Shown one piece after another: positions 8,720 to 15,756 of a DNA stretch of 47,282 nt (the first letter of the stretch is position 1; each line of letters begins with the position of its first letter). The stretch spans positions 1 through 47,282 of the forward strand of contig CANQLR010000021.1 in the NCBI GenBank assembly GCA_947624745.1. Reading direction: 5' to 3'. The DNA is from an uncultured Clostridia bacterium (GTDB taxonomy: Bacteria > Bacillota > Clostridia > Oscillospirales > Ruminococcaceae). A model generated the notes under the pieces. That model was given only the letters and a program-made list of their open reading frames with translations, was not told the origin of the DNA and ran no database searches. The position numbers and the translations under genes are program-made.

Positions 8720-8748
8720 ATAGTACTATTTTATGTAAGGTTTGTCAA
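8720..8748 (-). promoter_or_regulatory. Promoter of the NCS2 permease
   Basis: On the minus strand TTGACA (8743-8748), a 17-nt spacer and TACTAT (8720-8725). Transcription would start about 80 nt before the permease ATG. Confidence 0.8.
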
Positions 8749-8849
8749 CATATTGTGATAAATTTTTTCGGAAAAAATTTGGGGGAGGAACGAACAAGCT
8801 TACCAACAGTGCAGCGCCTGAACTGCTTCTAATCTTCAACCATGAGTTA

Positions 8850-8976
8850 AGTTTGCCTCGCTCATCGCTCGGCAAATAGGGGACCCCCGGCGAGAACGCA
8901 ACGCCCAATCGACTTCTGACCCGTACCTTAGTGCCCGTTGCGCAGCGAACCCGCCGGAGCGGCGGCTTCGCCCGGG
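8850..8976 (-). repeat. Dispersed 127-bp repeat, copy A
   Basis: Reverse complement is similar over its length (roughly 80-85% by eye) to 42916-43043. Shared words include CGCAACGGGC, GTCAGAAGTCGA and TGGGCGTTG. It lies in the gene-free stretch 8749-9877, which otherwise contains GC-rich palindromes and two copies of the structured element. Both copies are open in the same frame, but codon structure, start and ribosome site are absent, so I read it as a non-coding dispersed repeat. Confidence 0.75.
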
Positions 8977-9000
8977 CAGTAGCTTGTACTTGACCGCAGT

Positions 9001-9368
9001 GAGACAGCATAGTCGGGGTAAATCCCCGGAAACGCGTTGAGCTGCCGCCAAGGGGCTTCGCCGCGCAGGGTCTGCAGTTTGCTGCGGTGAGGCAGTGGGT
9101 GGGGGCGAAGCCCCCGTCGGCCACTCCGTGGCCGGCGTGCCGGGAGGCGGAGCCTCCCGGCCGCGCGGAGCGCAGCCCCGCGCATGGGGCTTCGCCTGCA
9201 GGCAGGTTGCACCCCCTCCCACCGGGAGGGGGATTTCACATAGCAGCAAGTCCGCTCAAACCTTGGAGGGGGTGGGGCTAAAGATAGCATTCGCTCGCCT
9301 GCGAGCGAATACCTTTTGGCAGCTAATGCAGGGCTATAACGAAATTTAGTAAAACGCAGCGAGCAGGA
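9001..9368. repeat. GC-rich palindrome cluster 1
   Basis: A run of short perfect hairpins joined by the word GGGGCGAAGCCCC or GGGGCTTCGCC. Examples are CCGGCCACGGAGTGGCCGG-like at ~9117-9134, a GGGAGGCGGAGCCTCCC palindrome after it, and ATTCGCTCGC/GCGAGCGAAT at 9289-9310. Frames crossing it are proline/arginine-rich and lack starts. No gene is supported. Confidence 0.75.
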
Positions 9369-9522
9369 GGCGAAGCCCTTAGCGCGTCGGAGACGCGCTA
9401 CCCGCCGCGAGACGAATTTTAAAACTTTGCAAAACTCCGAATTTAGTGCCTTTTAAAAGGATACCGCAAATCTTTACTCGCGGCGGACAACGCCCACTCC
9501 GTGGGCGTTGGGGCTTCGCCCC
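9369..9522 (+). repeat. Structured ~150-bp element, copy 1
   Basis: Bounded by GGCGAAGCCC and GGGGCTTCGCCCC, which are inverted relative to each other. Inside are hairpin 1 (TAGCGCGTC/GACGCGCTA), the words CCCGCCG and GACGAATTTTA, AACTTTGCAAAA, GCCTTTTAAA, GGCGGACAA, and hairpin 2 (AACGCCCAC/GTGGGCGTT). Copies 2 and 3 have the same layout with different stem sequences. Confidence 0.8.
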
Positions 9523-9611
9523 CTGTCTCACCCTACTTCCGTCGTCAGCCGCACTCCCGTGTTGCTTCACAACCTTCTTCGCTTTATGTTCGGTATCATC
9601 ACTATGCCGAA

Positions 9612-9766
9612 GGGCGAAGCCCTAATCGCGCCCTGCGGGCGCGATTCCCGCCGTAGTAGACTTTACAAAACTTTGCAAACGTCGAACTTTTTGCCTTTTA
9701 AAGACATTGAGCAGACCATTCCGACGGCGGACAACATTCGCTCCGCGAATGTTGGGGCTTCGCCCC
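9612..9766 (+). repeat. Structured ~150-bp element, copy 2
   Basis: Same boundaries and order as copy 1. Hairpin 1 is AATCGCGCCC/GGGCGCGATT and hairpin 2 is AACATTCGC/GCGAATGTT. The interior AAAACTTTGCAAAC, GCCTTTTAAA and CGGCGGACAAC words are conserved. Confidence 0.8.
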
Positions 9767-9877
9767 ACCCCTCCCTATTCTTACCATTAGAACTTTTCTC
9801 CCTCCACAAGTTATTGACCCGCGTGCGAAAATGTGAAATAATATTCTCGCCGGTGAAATTTACTCTGGAGGTCAAAA

Positions 9878-10054
9878 ATGTTTCCCAAAAAACTTCTGAA
9901 GCTCGGCGGGAACCGCTTTGTGTCGCGGCTCGAGGCCGTTTTTCGGACCGATATCCCGTCGCTCATGCGCGCTCAACCGCCGGTTGAAAAAATCTCAAAC
10001 AACTGGTTATTTACTTTGCGCGACGGTGTGGTATACTTAAAGCATCACCGGTGA
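9878..10054 (+). CDS. Possible 58-residue protein of unknown function
   Basis: An ATG at 9878 follows CTGGAGGTCAAAA, a good ribosome binding site, and the frame runs 58 codons (MFPKKLLKLGG to YLKHHR). A TTGACC with a TAATAT-like -10 lies about 50 bp upstream. I recognise no family. The leader word CCGGTGAAAT before it recurs just before the following XRE gene at 10049, and the XRE promoter -10 TATACT (10031-10036) lies inside this frame. It may be a real small protein or a relic of a duplicated gene start; composition is plausible, with basic N-terminus and no membrane segment. Confidence 0.35.
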   Translation: MFPKKLLKLGGNRFVSRLEAVFRTDIPSLMRAQPPVEKISNNWLFTLRDGVVYLKHHR

Positions 10055-10076
10055 AATAATTAAAGAGGTAAAAATT

Positions 10077-10862
10077 ATGATCAACTTAGGTACAAAAATC
10101 AGGGAGCTCCGCAAGAAAAGAGACATCTCGCAGGAAGTCCTTGCCGAGGCGCTCTGCGTGAGCTTCCAGGCCGTAAGCAAGTGGGAGACCGGCACCGCGC
10201 TCCCCGACGTGACCCTCGTCCCCGCGATAGCATCGTTTTTCGGGGTGAGCACCGACGAGCTCTTCGACTATGACCGCTTCAAGACCGAGCAGAAGCTTGA
10301 GGAGATAGTCACGAAGGCCGCCGAGATCCGCGCGGACCGCCCCGCCGAGGCCGAAAAAATAATCCGCGACGGGCTGAGGCAGTTCCCGGGGAACGAGATC
10401 CTCCTCAACAACCTGCTTTACACGATCGACTCGCCAGAGCGCCGCGACGAGGCCCTGAACATCTGCAAAAGCCTTGTTGAAGCCGCTTCGGACGACGCCG
10501 TGAAATACGACGCGCTGCGGATTATGGCGGGGATCTACTCCGAGCGGGGCGACGAGGCGCTTTGCGAGGAGACTCTCGAAAAAATTCCCGAGATATATTT
10601 CACGAAGCTGGAGCTTGCGGCGGGGCTTCTTTGCGGCGAAAAGTCGTTTAAGGCGGCGAGGTCCCAGCTTGCGCTCAATCTTGATTCGGCGGTGGAGATG
10701 CTTGCGATAATTCGCCGGCACCTTTCGGAGAGCGGCGACCGCGACGGCGCGGAAAAGGCCAAAACCGCCGCTCTTTCGGTCGTTGAGATCATCAAAAGCT
10801 TCGAGCCGAAGTGGTATGACGACGGCTGCCGCGAGCTCTGCGAAAAACTGCTCGCGGACTGA
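10077..10862 (+). CDS. XRE-family transcriptional regulator with helical repeat C-terminus
   Basis: A 261-residue protein with an AGAGGT ribosome binding site before ATG 10077. Residues ~5-60 are a Cro/C1-type helix-turn-helix: IRELRKKRDISQEVLAEALCV, then VSFQAVSKWETG, then the FFGVSTDELF ending characteristic of clostridial XRE regulators. The remaining ~190 residues are all helical with TPR-like repeats (AEAEKIIRDGLRQFPGNEILLNNLL and similar), a ligand- or partner-sensing arrangement common in such regulators. It is monocistronic, with a TATACT -10 element at 10031-10036 and a terminator at 10873. The target genes are unknown; it may control itself. Confidence 0.85.
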   Translation: MINLGTKIRELRKKRDISQEVLAEALCVSFQAVSKWETGTALPDVTLVPAIASFFGVSTDELFDYDRFKTEQKLEEIVTKAAEIRADRPAEAEKIIRDGLRQFPGNEILLNNLLYTIDSPERRDEALNICKSLVEAASDDAVKYDALRIMAGIYSERGDEALCEETLEKIPEIYFTKLELAAGLLCGEKSFKAARSQLALNLDSAVEMLAIIRRHLSESGDRDGAEKAKTAALSVVEIIKSFEPKWYDDGCRELCEKLLAD

Positions 10863-10872
10863 CCCAAAACAA

Positions 10873-10899
10873 AAAGCAGACCCGGCGGTCTGCTTTTTT
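10873..10899 (+). terminator. Terminator of the XRE regulator gene
   Basis: AAAGCAGACC and GGTCTGCTTT pair around a CGGC loop, followed by T residues. The same stem core recurs in the terminator after the Rrf2 gene (37160-37188). Confidence 0.85.
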
Positions 10900-10957
10900 G
10901 CATTATAGAAGCGCGCAATCCTTCCGGCAGATACGCGGGAATTTGAAACTATACTTT

Positions 10958-11665
10958 CTATACGGTAAACCGGAACACGTTCGGCACGGATCTGTCGCCA
11001 AAAGTCTTTACCGCCATTCGGTACATAGCCTTTGCATGGATCCTGTCGTGCCAGATAAAACGCCTCAAGACCTTTCTTAGCGACCATTCTTCGTCATAGC
11101 TGCCAAGGCAGACTGCGCTTTTCAAAAAATCCGGCCGGTTTTCAAGAGCCGCAAATCCGCGCTCTCTGCATTCTAAAATCGTACCTTCATTATCCGCGGG
11201 AACGCCGATTTCTCCGAAATAATACTCGTTGACGTTTTTTGTATGCTCATACATTTCCTGTGCTGTCCGCGGGACCTGCCCGTAAAAAGTTTTTCGGACC
11301 GGCAGGCAGCTTTTATTTTTATCGGGAACGGCCTGATACAGCGTCAAAAAGTCCCGCGCTGATTTTAGGGCGAGCGCTTTCAATTCCGCATATTCGGTCG
11401 GGCTCAGTTCTTTCCTTTCGGAATCAAAGATGACGTCCGAATCGGCGTCGGAAACGGTCAGGTCGGACCGCTTTTCCTGAATGATCTCACATTCAAAAGA
11501 ATCGGGCATCAGGCCGCCTTTCCAGCCGATATAAGACCTTATTTCGGCCGGCATTTTCTCAAGGATCGAATCCTTGGAGGCGCCGCGTGTAAAGGCTCCG
11601 ACATAGTTATCCGCAAATAAAAGACTGTCGCCGCCGTTGTGCTCCCATACGCATAATATTTTCAT
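10958..11665 (-). CDS. DinB-like protein with HicB-like N-terminus
   Basis: A 235-residue protein, start ATG 11665 behind AGGAGGG. The C-terminal half contains IWHDRIHAKAMYRMAVKTFG, the conserved last helix of a DinB-superfamily four-helix bundle subgroup, with histidines of the kind that bind metal in this fold. The N-terminal ~55 residues (MKILCVWEHNGGDSLLFADNYVGAFTRGAS) resemble the short beta-alpha-beta module of HicB-like antitoxins. DinB-like proteins are mostly metal-dependent thiol transferases or uncharacterised; no catalytic role can be assigned. It follows the acetyltransferase gene on the same strand with an 84-bp gap and may share its transcript. Confidence 0.55.
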   Translation of the reverse strand: MKILCVWEHNGGDSLLFADNYVGAFTRGASKDSILEKMPAEIRSYIGWKGGLMPDSFECEIIQEKRSDLTVSDADSDVIFDSERKELSPTEYAELKALALKSARDFLTLYQAVPDKNKSCLPVRKTFYGQVPRTAQEMYEHTKNVNEYYFGEIGVPADNEGTILECRERGFAALENRPDFLKSAVCLGSYDEEWSLRKVLRRFIWHDRIHAKAMYRMAVKTFGDRSVPNVFRFTV

Positions 11666-11749
11666 GGGTATCCCTCCTTATAAACGTCGGTTTATCGCAT
11701 TAACTTTCCCTTTTACGCCTTCTTTTTGCGTAAAAAGGCATATTAAAAT

Positions 11750-12334
11750 TCATCTTACCGATTGTTGCCCGTTCGCGCGCCGACGGAAATCGTCACGGAT
11801 ATATCCGAAAATATTGTAAGTGCAGTAGCTGCCGGCCATCTTTCCGTTTCTGATACAGCCTTCATGCATAAATCCGCATTTCTTTAAAACCGCATTTGAG
11901 GCCGCGTTTTCCACGTCCGCTTCCGCATGCAGTCTGTCAAGCGCCGTTTCCGAAAAGATAAAGTCCACAACCTTGGTCAACGCCTCGGTACAAACGCCTT
12001 GGTTCCAGCGGGCGGGATCTACTCTGTATGCGATCTTGCCCAGTCTGTCATTTTCCACGTCGAATACTTCTATAATCCCGATCACTCGATGATCATCTTT
12101 GCTTTCGATCCCCCATATGAAATCATGGGTCGGTTTGCGCTTGACATTAGGTCTCGGGTCGATAAACAGCAGTTCCGGATTTTTCTCGTCTTTGTTTGCA
12201 GGCCGTCCCCAATATTTATATATAGCGTCCGACCCCAGCCATCCGCGCAGATCATCAACGTCGTCCGGCGTCAGTTTGCGCAAAATGAGCCGTTTTGTTT
12301 CAAGCTCGGGGATCCACAAACATTCTTTCAGCAT
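11750..12334 (-). CDS. GNAT N-acetyltransferase (RimJ/RimL type)
   Basis: A 194-residue protein with AGGAG 7 nt before ATG 12334. It has the Acetyltransf_3 layout: LETKRLILRKLTPDDVDDL at the N-terminus, the central DHRVIGIIEVFDV strand, the acetyl-CoA loop VDPARWNQGVCTEAL, and NAASNAVLKKCGFMHEG near the C-terminus. The acetyl-CoA binding loop reads WNQGVCTEA, where most relatives have Q/R-x-x-G-x-G/A, so Val replaces the central residue but the fold should hold. Members acetylate ribosomal protein N-termini or small molecules; the substrate here is unknown. It starts 40 bp after the GH43 gene on the same strand. Confidence 0.85.
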   Translation of the reverse strand: MLKECLWIPELETKRLILRKLTPDDVDDLRGWLGSDAIYKYWGRPANKDEKNPELLFIDPRPNVKRKPTHDFIWGIESKDDHRVIGIIEVFDVENDRLGKIAYRVDPARWNQGVCTEALTKVVDFIFSETALDRLHAEADVENAASNAVLKKCGFMHEGCIRNGKMAGSYCTYNIFGYIRDDFRRRANGQQSVR

Positions 12335-12374
12335 AGATATCTCCTGTTTTCATTCTCGCAGAGGACAATATCGC

Positions 12375-13793
12375 TCAATCGAAGGTGAAGCAGTCGAACT
12401 CGGCCTCGCCGCCGCCCGAAAACTCGAAGTACACCGCCCTTTTGCCAATGACCCCTGCCGTCAGCGGCGCGCGGTGCTCGGTCTCGCCGGGTTTTATCTC
12501 AAACTCCGCGATCACCCTGCCGCGGAAACTGTCGACGCGCACCTTAACGCTCATCGGCTTGTCTGCAGAGGCGCTGACCGTCACCGTCTTCGGGGCGCTT
12601 GTGCCGAATTGCAGATACCTAAGCCCCACAGTTGTGCCGTCCTTTATCCCGACAACCGGCGCGGAGACCCCGTCGACCTGTTCATATACCGGCTTTACAT
12701 ACGCCTGCCGGAGCGGGCTGATGTGGCAGGCATACCCCGCCGAGATGATCTTATAGGCGTCAAGACCGTTCACCGAAGCGCCGGAGGAGGTCTCTTCGAC
12801 CGGCTTTGAGCTCACCGGCTCGCCGTTTACATAGGTGATGTCGCCGATGTAGATCTTCCCGTCTTGGCCCATTGCGATGTCCACCGGCTCGATCATTCCC
12901 TGCCGCGCGAACTCGTCGGTGCCGGTGTGGCGGTGATAGAAGATGTACCACTGCCCGTTGATCTCGACGAGGCCGCCGTGGTTGTTGCCCCAGCGGTAGG
13001 TCTGCTGCCCCGTGCCGTCGGGGAGCTTAATTATCTCTCCGCCGTTGAAGCTTATGTCCCCGCCCTCCTTAAAGCCGTCGAGCGGGCTGTCCGACCACTT
13101 ATAGCTCAAAAAGCCGTTGCAGGGCTCATATACCCCGAGCTCCGGAACAGGGGTCATATAGCGCTTAGAGTACACATAGACGTACTTCCCGTTTATCTTT
13201 CTCGGGCTCGAAGCCTCGAAGAACGCGTCCCGAAGGTCGATATGCTCTTTGTCGGCGTTGGGGTTCCAGCCGTCCGGGACGTGCCCCATCGGGTGAGCGC
13301 GCAGGGTGCCCTCTTTAATAGTCGCCATGTCGTCCTCAAGCTCGGCGCAGTAGCAGGAGCAGAATCCCCAGTAGGCGTAAACTCTGCCGTCGTCGTCCAC
13401 TAAGACCCCGGGGTCAAAGCCCAATTTCGTTGGCTTGGGGTCGGTAAAGGGCCCGGCGGGGTTCTTGGACGAAGCGACCATCACCCTGCCGCCGCAGCAT
13501 TCCGCCGCGTAGAGATAAAACGTGTCGCCCTTTTGCACCACGTCCGGCGCATAGAGCACCGAGCCGTCGGTCGCAGTGTAGCATACCCCGTGGTATTTCC
13601 AGTCGGTCAGATCGTCCACGGGAGCGCTCCAGACCACCTGGTCGCGCCCGCAGTAGGCGGTCTTAAGGGTGTCGTGCGAGCCGTAGACGTAAACGCGCTT
13701 TTCGCCGTTGTACTCAAATACGCGCGGCTCGCCGTCGGGAATGTGCTCCCAAAGGGGGAGATATGGATTTGCGGATCTTAAACGTTGTTTCAT
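12375..13793 (-). CDS. Glycoside hydrolase family 43 with C-terminal beta-sandwich
   Basis: A 472-residue protein, start ATG 13793 behind TAAGGAG. There is no signal peptide, so it should act in the cytoplasm on imported oligosaccharides. The N-terminal ~320 residues form a GH43 five-bladed propeller: NPYLPLWEHIPDGEPRVF carries the likely Asp base, the VLYAPDVV segment the second Asp, and FEASSPRKINGKYVYVYS the Glu acid. The C-terminal ~130 residues (CHISPLRQAYV, RYLQFG, VYFEFSGGGEAEFDCFTF) look like a CBM6-type carbohydrate-binding sandwich. Likely activity is beta-xylosidase or alpha-arabinofuranosidase on xylan fragments, which fits the GH8 exo-oligoxylanase two genes upstream. Substrate is inferred, not shown. 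Confidence 0.85.
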   Translation of the reverse strand: MKQRLRSANPYLPLWEHIPDGEPRVFEYNGEKRVYVYGSHDTLKTAYCGRDQVVWSAPVDDLTDWKYHGVCYTATDGSVLYAPDVVQKGDTFYLYAAECCGGRVMVASSKNPAGPFTDPKPTKLGFDPGVLVDDDGRVYAYWGFCSCYCAELEDDMATIKEGTLRAHPMGHVPDGWNPNADKEHIDLRDAFFEASSPRKINGKYVYVYSKRYMTPVPELGVYEPCNGFLSYKWSDSPLDGFKEGGDISFNGGEIIKLPDGTGQQTYRWGNNHGGLVEINGQWYIFYHRHTGTDEFARQGMIEPVDIAMGQDGKIYIGDITYVNGEPVSSKPVEETSSGASVNGLDAYKIISAGYACHISPLRQAYVKPVYEQVDGVSAPVVGIKDGTTVGLRYLQFGTSAPKTVTVSASADKPMSVKVRVDSFRGRVIAEFEIKPGETEHRAPLTAGVIGKRAVYFEFSGGGEAEFDCFTFD

Positions 13794-13803
13794 AGCGGTC
13801 TCC

Positions 13804-14139
13804 TTATTTTAAATATTTTTCTATTGATTTTTTTGCCGACCTGAGAATTTCGGCCAGCGCCTTGAGCTCGTTTGCGCCGCACCCCTCAAGCTCCGCCGCG
13901 ATGCCGTCTATAAGCGACACCCGCCCCGAGGTCTCGCGCCCGTATAAAAGGTCGTCGCAGCGCACCTCGAGCGCCTCGGCCAGCGATACCAAGACCGGCA
14001 GGCTGAGCTTTGTGTTTCCCGTCTCGATGTGGCTCATGTGGGTGACGGAGATACCGACCTTTTCCGCGAGCTGATCCTGCGACAGCCCGCTCGCCTTCCT
14101 GAATTTTCTGATTCTTTGCCCTATTTCAAAATAATTCAC
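13804..14139 (-). CDS. Small XRE-family regulator of the xylan cluster
   Basis: A 111-residue protein starting with GTG at 14139. Residues ~8-62 are a helix-turn-helix: IRKFRKASGLSQDQLAEKVGI, VTHMSHIETGNTKL, SLPVLVSLAEALEVRCDDLL. The last 45 residues form a helix that may dimerise. It sits between the GH8 and GH43 genes on the same strand, only 10 bp before the GH43 start, so it is probably co-transcribed with GH43 and may control the cluster. A TATAAT lies about 35 bp upstream of its start, within the gap after the GH8 gene. Confidence 0.85.
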   Translation of the reverse strand: MNYFEIGQRIRKFRKASGLSQDQLAEKVGISVTHMSHIETGNTKLSLPVLVSLAEALEVRCDDLLYGRETSGRVSLIDGIAAELEGCGANELKALAEILRSAKKSIEKYLK

Positions 14140-14192
14140 AACTTTTCCGCCTTTCTAAGTAAAATACACTTGCATTATAAAGGCAGTTTCAA

Positions 14193-15332
14193 TCAGTACT
14201 CCCCATACTCCCCGGCGAGCATCAGCAGCGAGAACATATACAGGCAGTTGTCGTAATACCTTCTCTTGCCGGTGCGAAGGGGCATTTCAAAAAACTCCCT
14301 GACGAGGCGCTCCGAAAGCTCCCGCTCGTCTTCGTTCGCGCCGTCGATCGCCGCTATCGAGGCCGCGGCCTTCGTCGCCTTTATCGCCACCGGGTGCATA
14401 GCCTTCTCCTCGGTCAGCGTTCCGTCCGGGTGGGGGACGGCGTCCCAGCTCTCCCCCGCGTTTTCAAAATATTTCTGCACCATGCGGCACTCGCCCGGCT
14501 GCCAGGGGTCTTTTTTGTTCCACGCCCAGTCGAGCGCGATGTTATACACCGTTCTGTAGCTGTCCGAATAGTGCAGCCCTGCGTTCGGGTTGAAGCTTTT
14601 TTCTAAGACCGTGCCGTCGAAGTTCGCGTAATCGCTGCAAAGCCCGGTCTCGGGGTGGCAGGCGAGGTGGAGATACTCCCTGCTCGCCTGCGCCGCTTTA
14701 AGCCAGAAATCGCGGTCGCGTTCGTCGCAGTTATCCGCAAAGAGCTCATAAAAATGCGGCAGGTGATATGACGCGTCGGTAAACGGGCAGCCGGGGACGA
14801 ATTTTATCAGATAGTTGTCGCTTGTCCACATCGGTGCGCCCTCTTTATCCCCCTCGCCGCCGCGGTGAATACAGTCGCGGAGGATGGTTTTCGCCCACTC
14901 CGAATAGTTATAGATCCCCTCGCCGTCGCCCCAGCGGTGAGAGGCGAAGATAAGCGCCATGGCGTAGTACTCCTCGCCGTCGGGGGCGGGGCCGTAGGCG
15001 TTTTTCGTTCCGTCCGGCTTGCATGACCACGCGAAATACCCGGCGTTTTTGCCCTCGGGCATATACATATTGGTCATCGACCACTTCCATATGCGGTCGA
15101 ATTCCTCCTTTTTGCCGAGCTGCACGCATATCATCATGCCGTAGGACATTCCCTCGGTGCGCGCGTCGACGTTGCCGGTGTCCTCGATGTAGCCCATATC
15201 CTCCCCAACGGGGTGATAGATACGCTCATCCTCGCTGCCGTAAAACATCGCGTCAAAGGTATCGCTTATCTTTTTTTGTATTCTCTCCTCGGGTATGCCG
15301 AGCTTAGAAAGCAGGTTTTCGGTCCTCCTCAT
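14193..15332 (-). CDS. GH8 reducing-end xylose-releasing exo-oligoxylanase (Rex)
   Basis: A 379-residue enzyme. I chose ATG 15332 (MRRTENLLSKLG) because AAGGAG lies 8 nt upstream. It lacks a signal peptide, as expected for an intracellular Rex. Key GH8 features are the catalytic acid in VDARTEGMSYGMM (Glu60), WSCKPDGT, PDGEEYYAMAL, and the segment LHYSDSYRTVYNIALDW (Asp257 and Asp268), which contains the base. Family EC 3.2.1.156 releases xylose from the reducing end of xylo-oligosaccharides. It pairs functionally with the GH43 enzyme downstream. Its start codon overlaps the stop of the DUF1292 gene (ATGA at 15329-15332), so translation of the two is probably coupled. Confidence 0.9.
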   Translation of the reverse strand: MRRTENLLSKLGIPEERIQKKISDTFDAMFYGSEDERIYHPVGEDMGYIEDTGNVDARTEGMSYGMMICVQLGKKEEFDRIWKWSMTNMYMPEGKNAGYFAWSCKPDGTKNAYGPAPDGEEYYAMALIFASHRWGDGEGIYNYSEWAKTILRDCIHRGGEGDKEGAPMWTSDNYLIKFVPGCPFTDASYHLPHFYELFADNCDERDRDFWLKAAQASREYLHLACHPETGLCSDYANFDGTVLEKSFNPNAGLHYSDSYRTVYNIALDWAWNKKDPWQPGECRMVQKYFENAGESWDAVPHPDGTLTEEKAMHPVAIKATKAAASIAAIDGANEDERELSERLVREFFEMPLRTGKRRYYDNCLYMFSLLMLAGEYGEY

Positions 15333-15604
15333 TTTTCTTCCTCCTTTTTCCTTTCGTATTCTCTGAGCTTCGATTCGAGCAGCGCCCACTCCTCCTCCGT
15401 CTCGATGGGGTGAAGGGCGAGGGTCTTGTCCTCGGGGTCGAATATCGAGGCGTAGACCTCGGTGTTGCCCTTTTCGTCGAGAGTGTTTTCGGTGTAAACG
15501 ATGTAGCAGACCCCGGTCGCGGTGTTTTTGAAGGTGAAAAGCACGTCGACGTCCATTATCTCGTTTTGCTCGTTTATCACGGTCATAACAGCCTTCTCGG
15601 CCAT
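15329..15604 (-). CDS. DUF1292 family protein
   Basis: A 91-residue acidic protein starting at ATG 15604 (MAEKAVMTVINEQNEIMDVDVLFTF) with AAGGAGG 8 nt upstream. The sequence has the DUF1292 pattern: a short N-terminal beta-rich half, YIVYTE, VYASIFDPED, then WALLESKLREY as the C-terminal helix. DUF1292 proteins are widespread in Firmicutes, usually beside yrrK and yrrL-like housekeeping genes, and have no known function. Here it is first in the transcript of the GH8 exo-oligoxylanase, with a 4-bp overlap, which is an unusual neighbourhood. Confidence 0.9.
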   Translation of the reverse strand: MAEKAVMTVINEQNEIMDVDVLFTFKNTATGVCYIVYTENTLDEKGNTEVYASIFDPEDKTLALHPIETEEEWALLESKLREYERKKEEEK

Positions 15605-15644
15605 ATATCTTCCTCCTTGTCGGGTGATGTCGGGTGATACAGAA

Positions 15645-15673
15645 ATTTTACCATATCCCCGCGCATATTTCAA
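15645..15673 (-). promoter_or_regulatory. Promoter of DUF1292-GH8 transcript
   Basis: On the minus strand TTGAAA (15668-15673), 17-nt spacer, TAAAAT (15645-15650) preceded by TGG. The leader that follows contains the 10-mer ATCACCCGAC twice in tandem just before the ribosome binding site. Confidence 0.7.
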
Positions 15674-15716
15674 CGGTATTTTTTCATCTTGAATATGACT
15701 TTTCTTGCAAAAAGGC

Positions 15717-15749
15717 AGAAAAACCGGGCAGGGGGTGCATACCTGCCCG
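15717..15749 (-). terminator. Terminator of carbohydrate-binding protein gene
   Basis: CGGGCAGG and CCTGCCCG pair around a 9-nt loop and are followed on the minus strand by GGTTTTT, immediately after the stop at 15757. Confidence 0.75.
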
Positions 15750-15756
15750 TATTGTA

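Noticed and set aside
8726-9290. Several overlapping 60-137 codon frames
   Set aside because: They cross palindromic repeats, are rich in Arg, Pro and Gly, and appear in several frames at once; this is a composition effect.
9001-9766. CRISPR array
   Set aside because: Repeats are palindromic, of differing sequence and without regular unique spacers; no cas genes are present.
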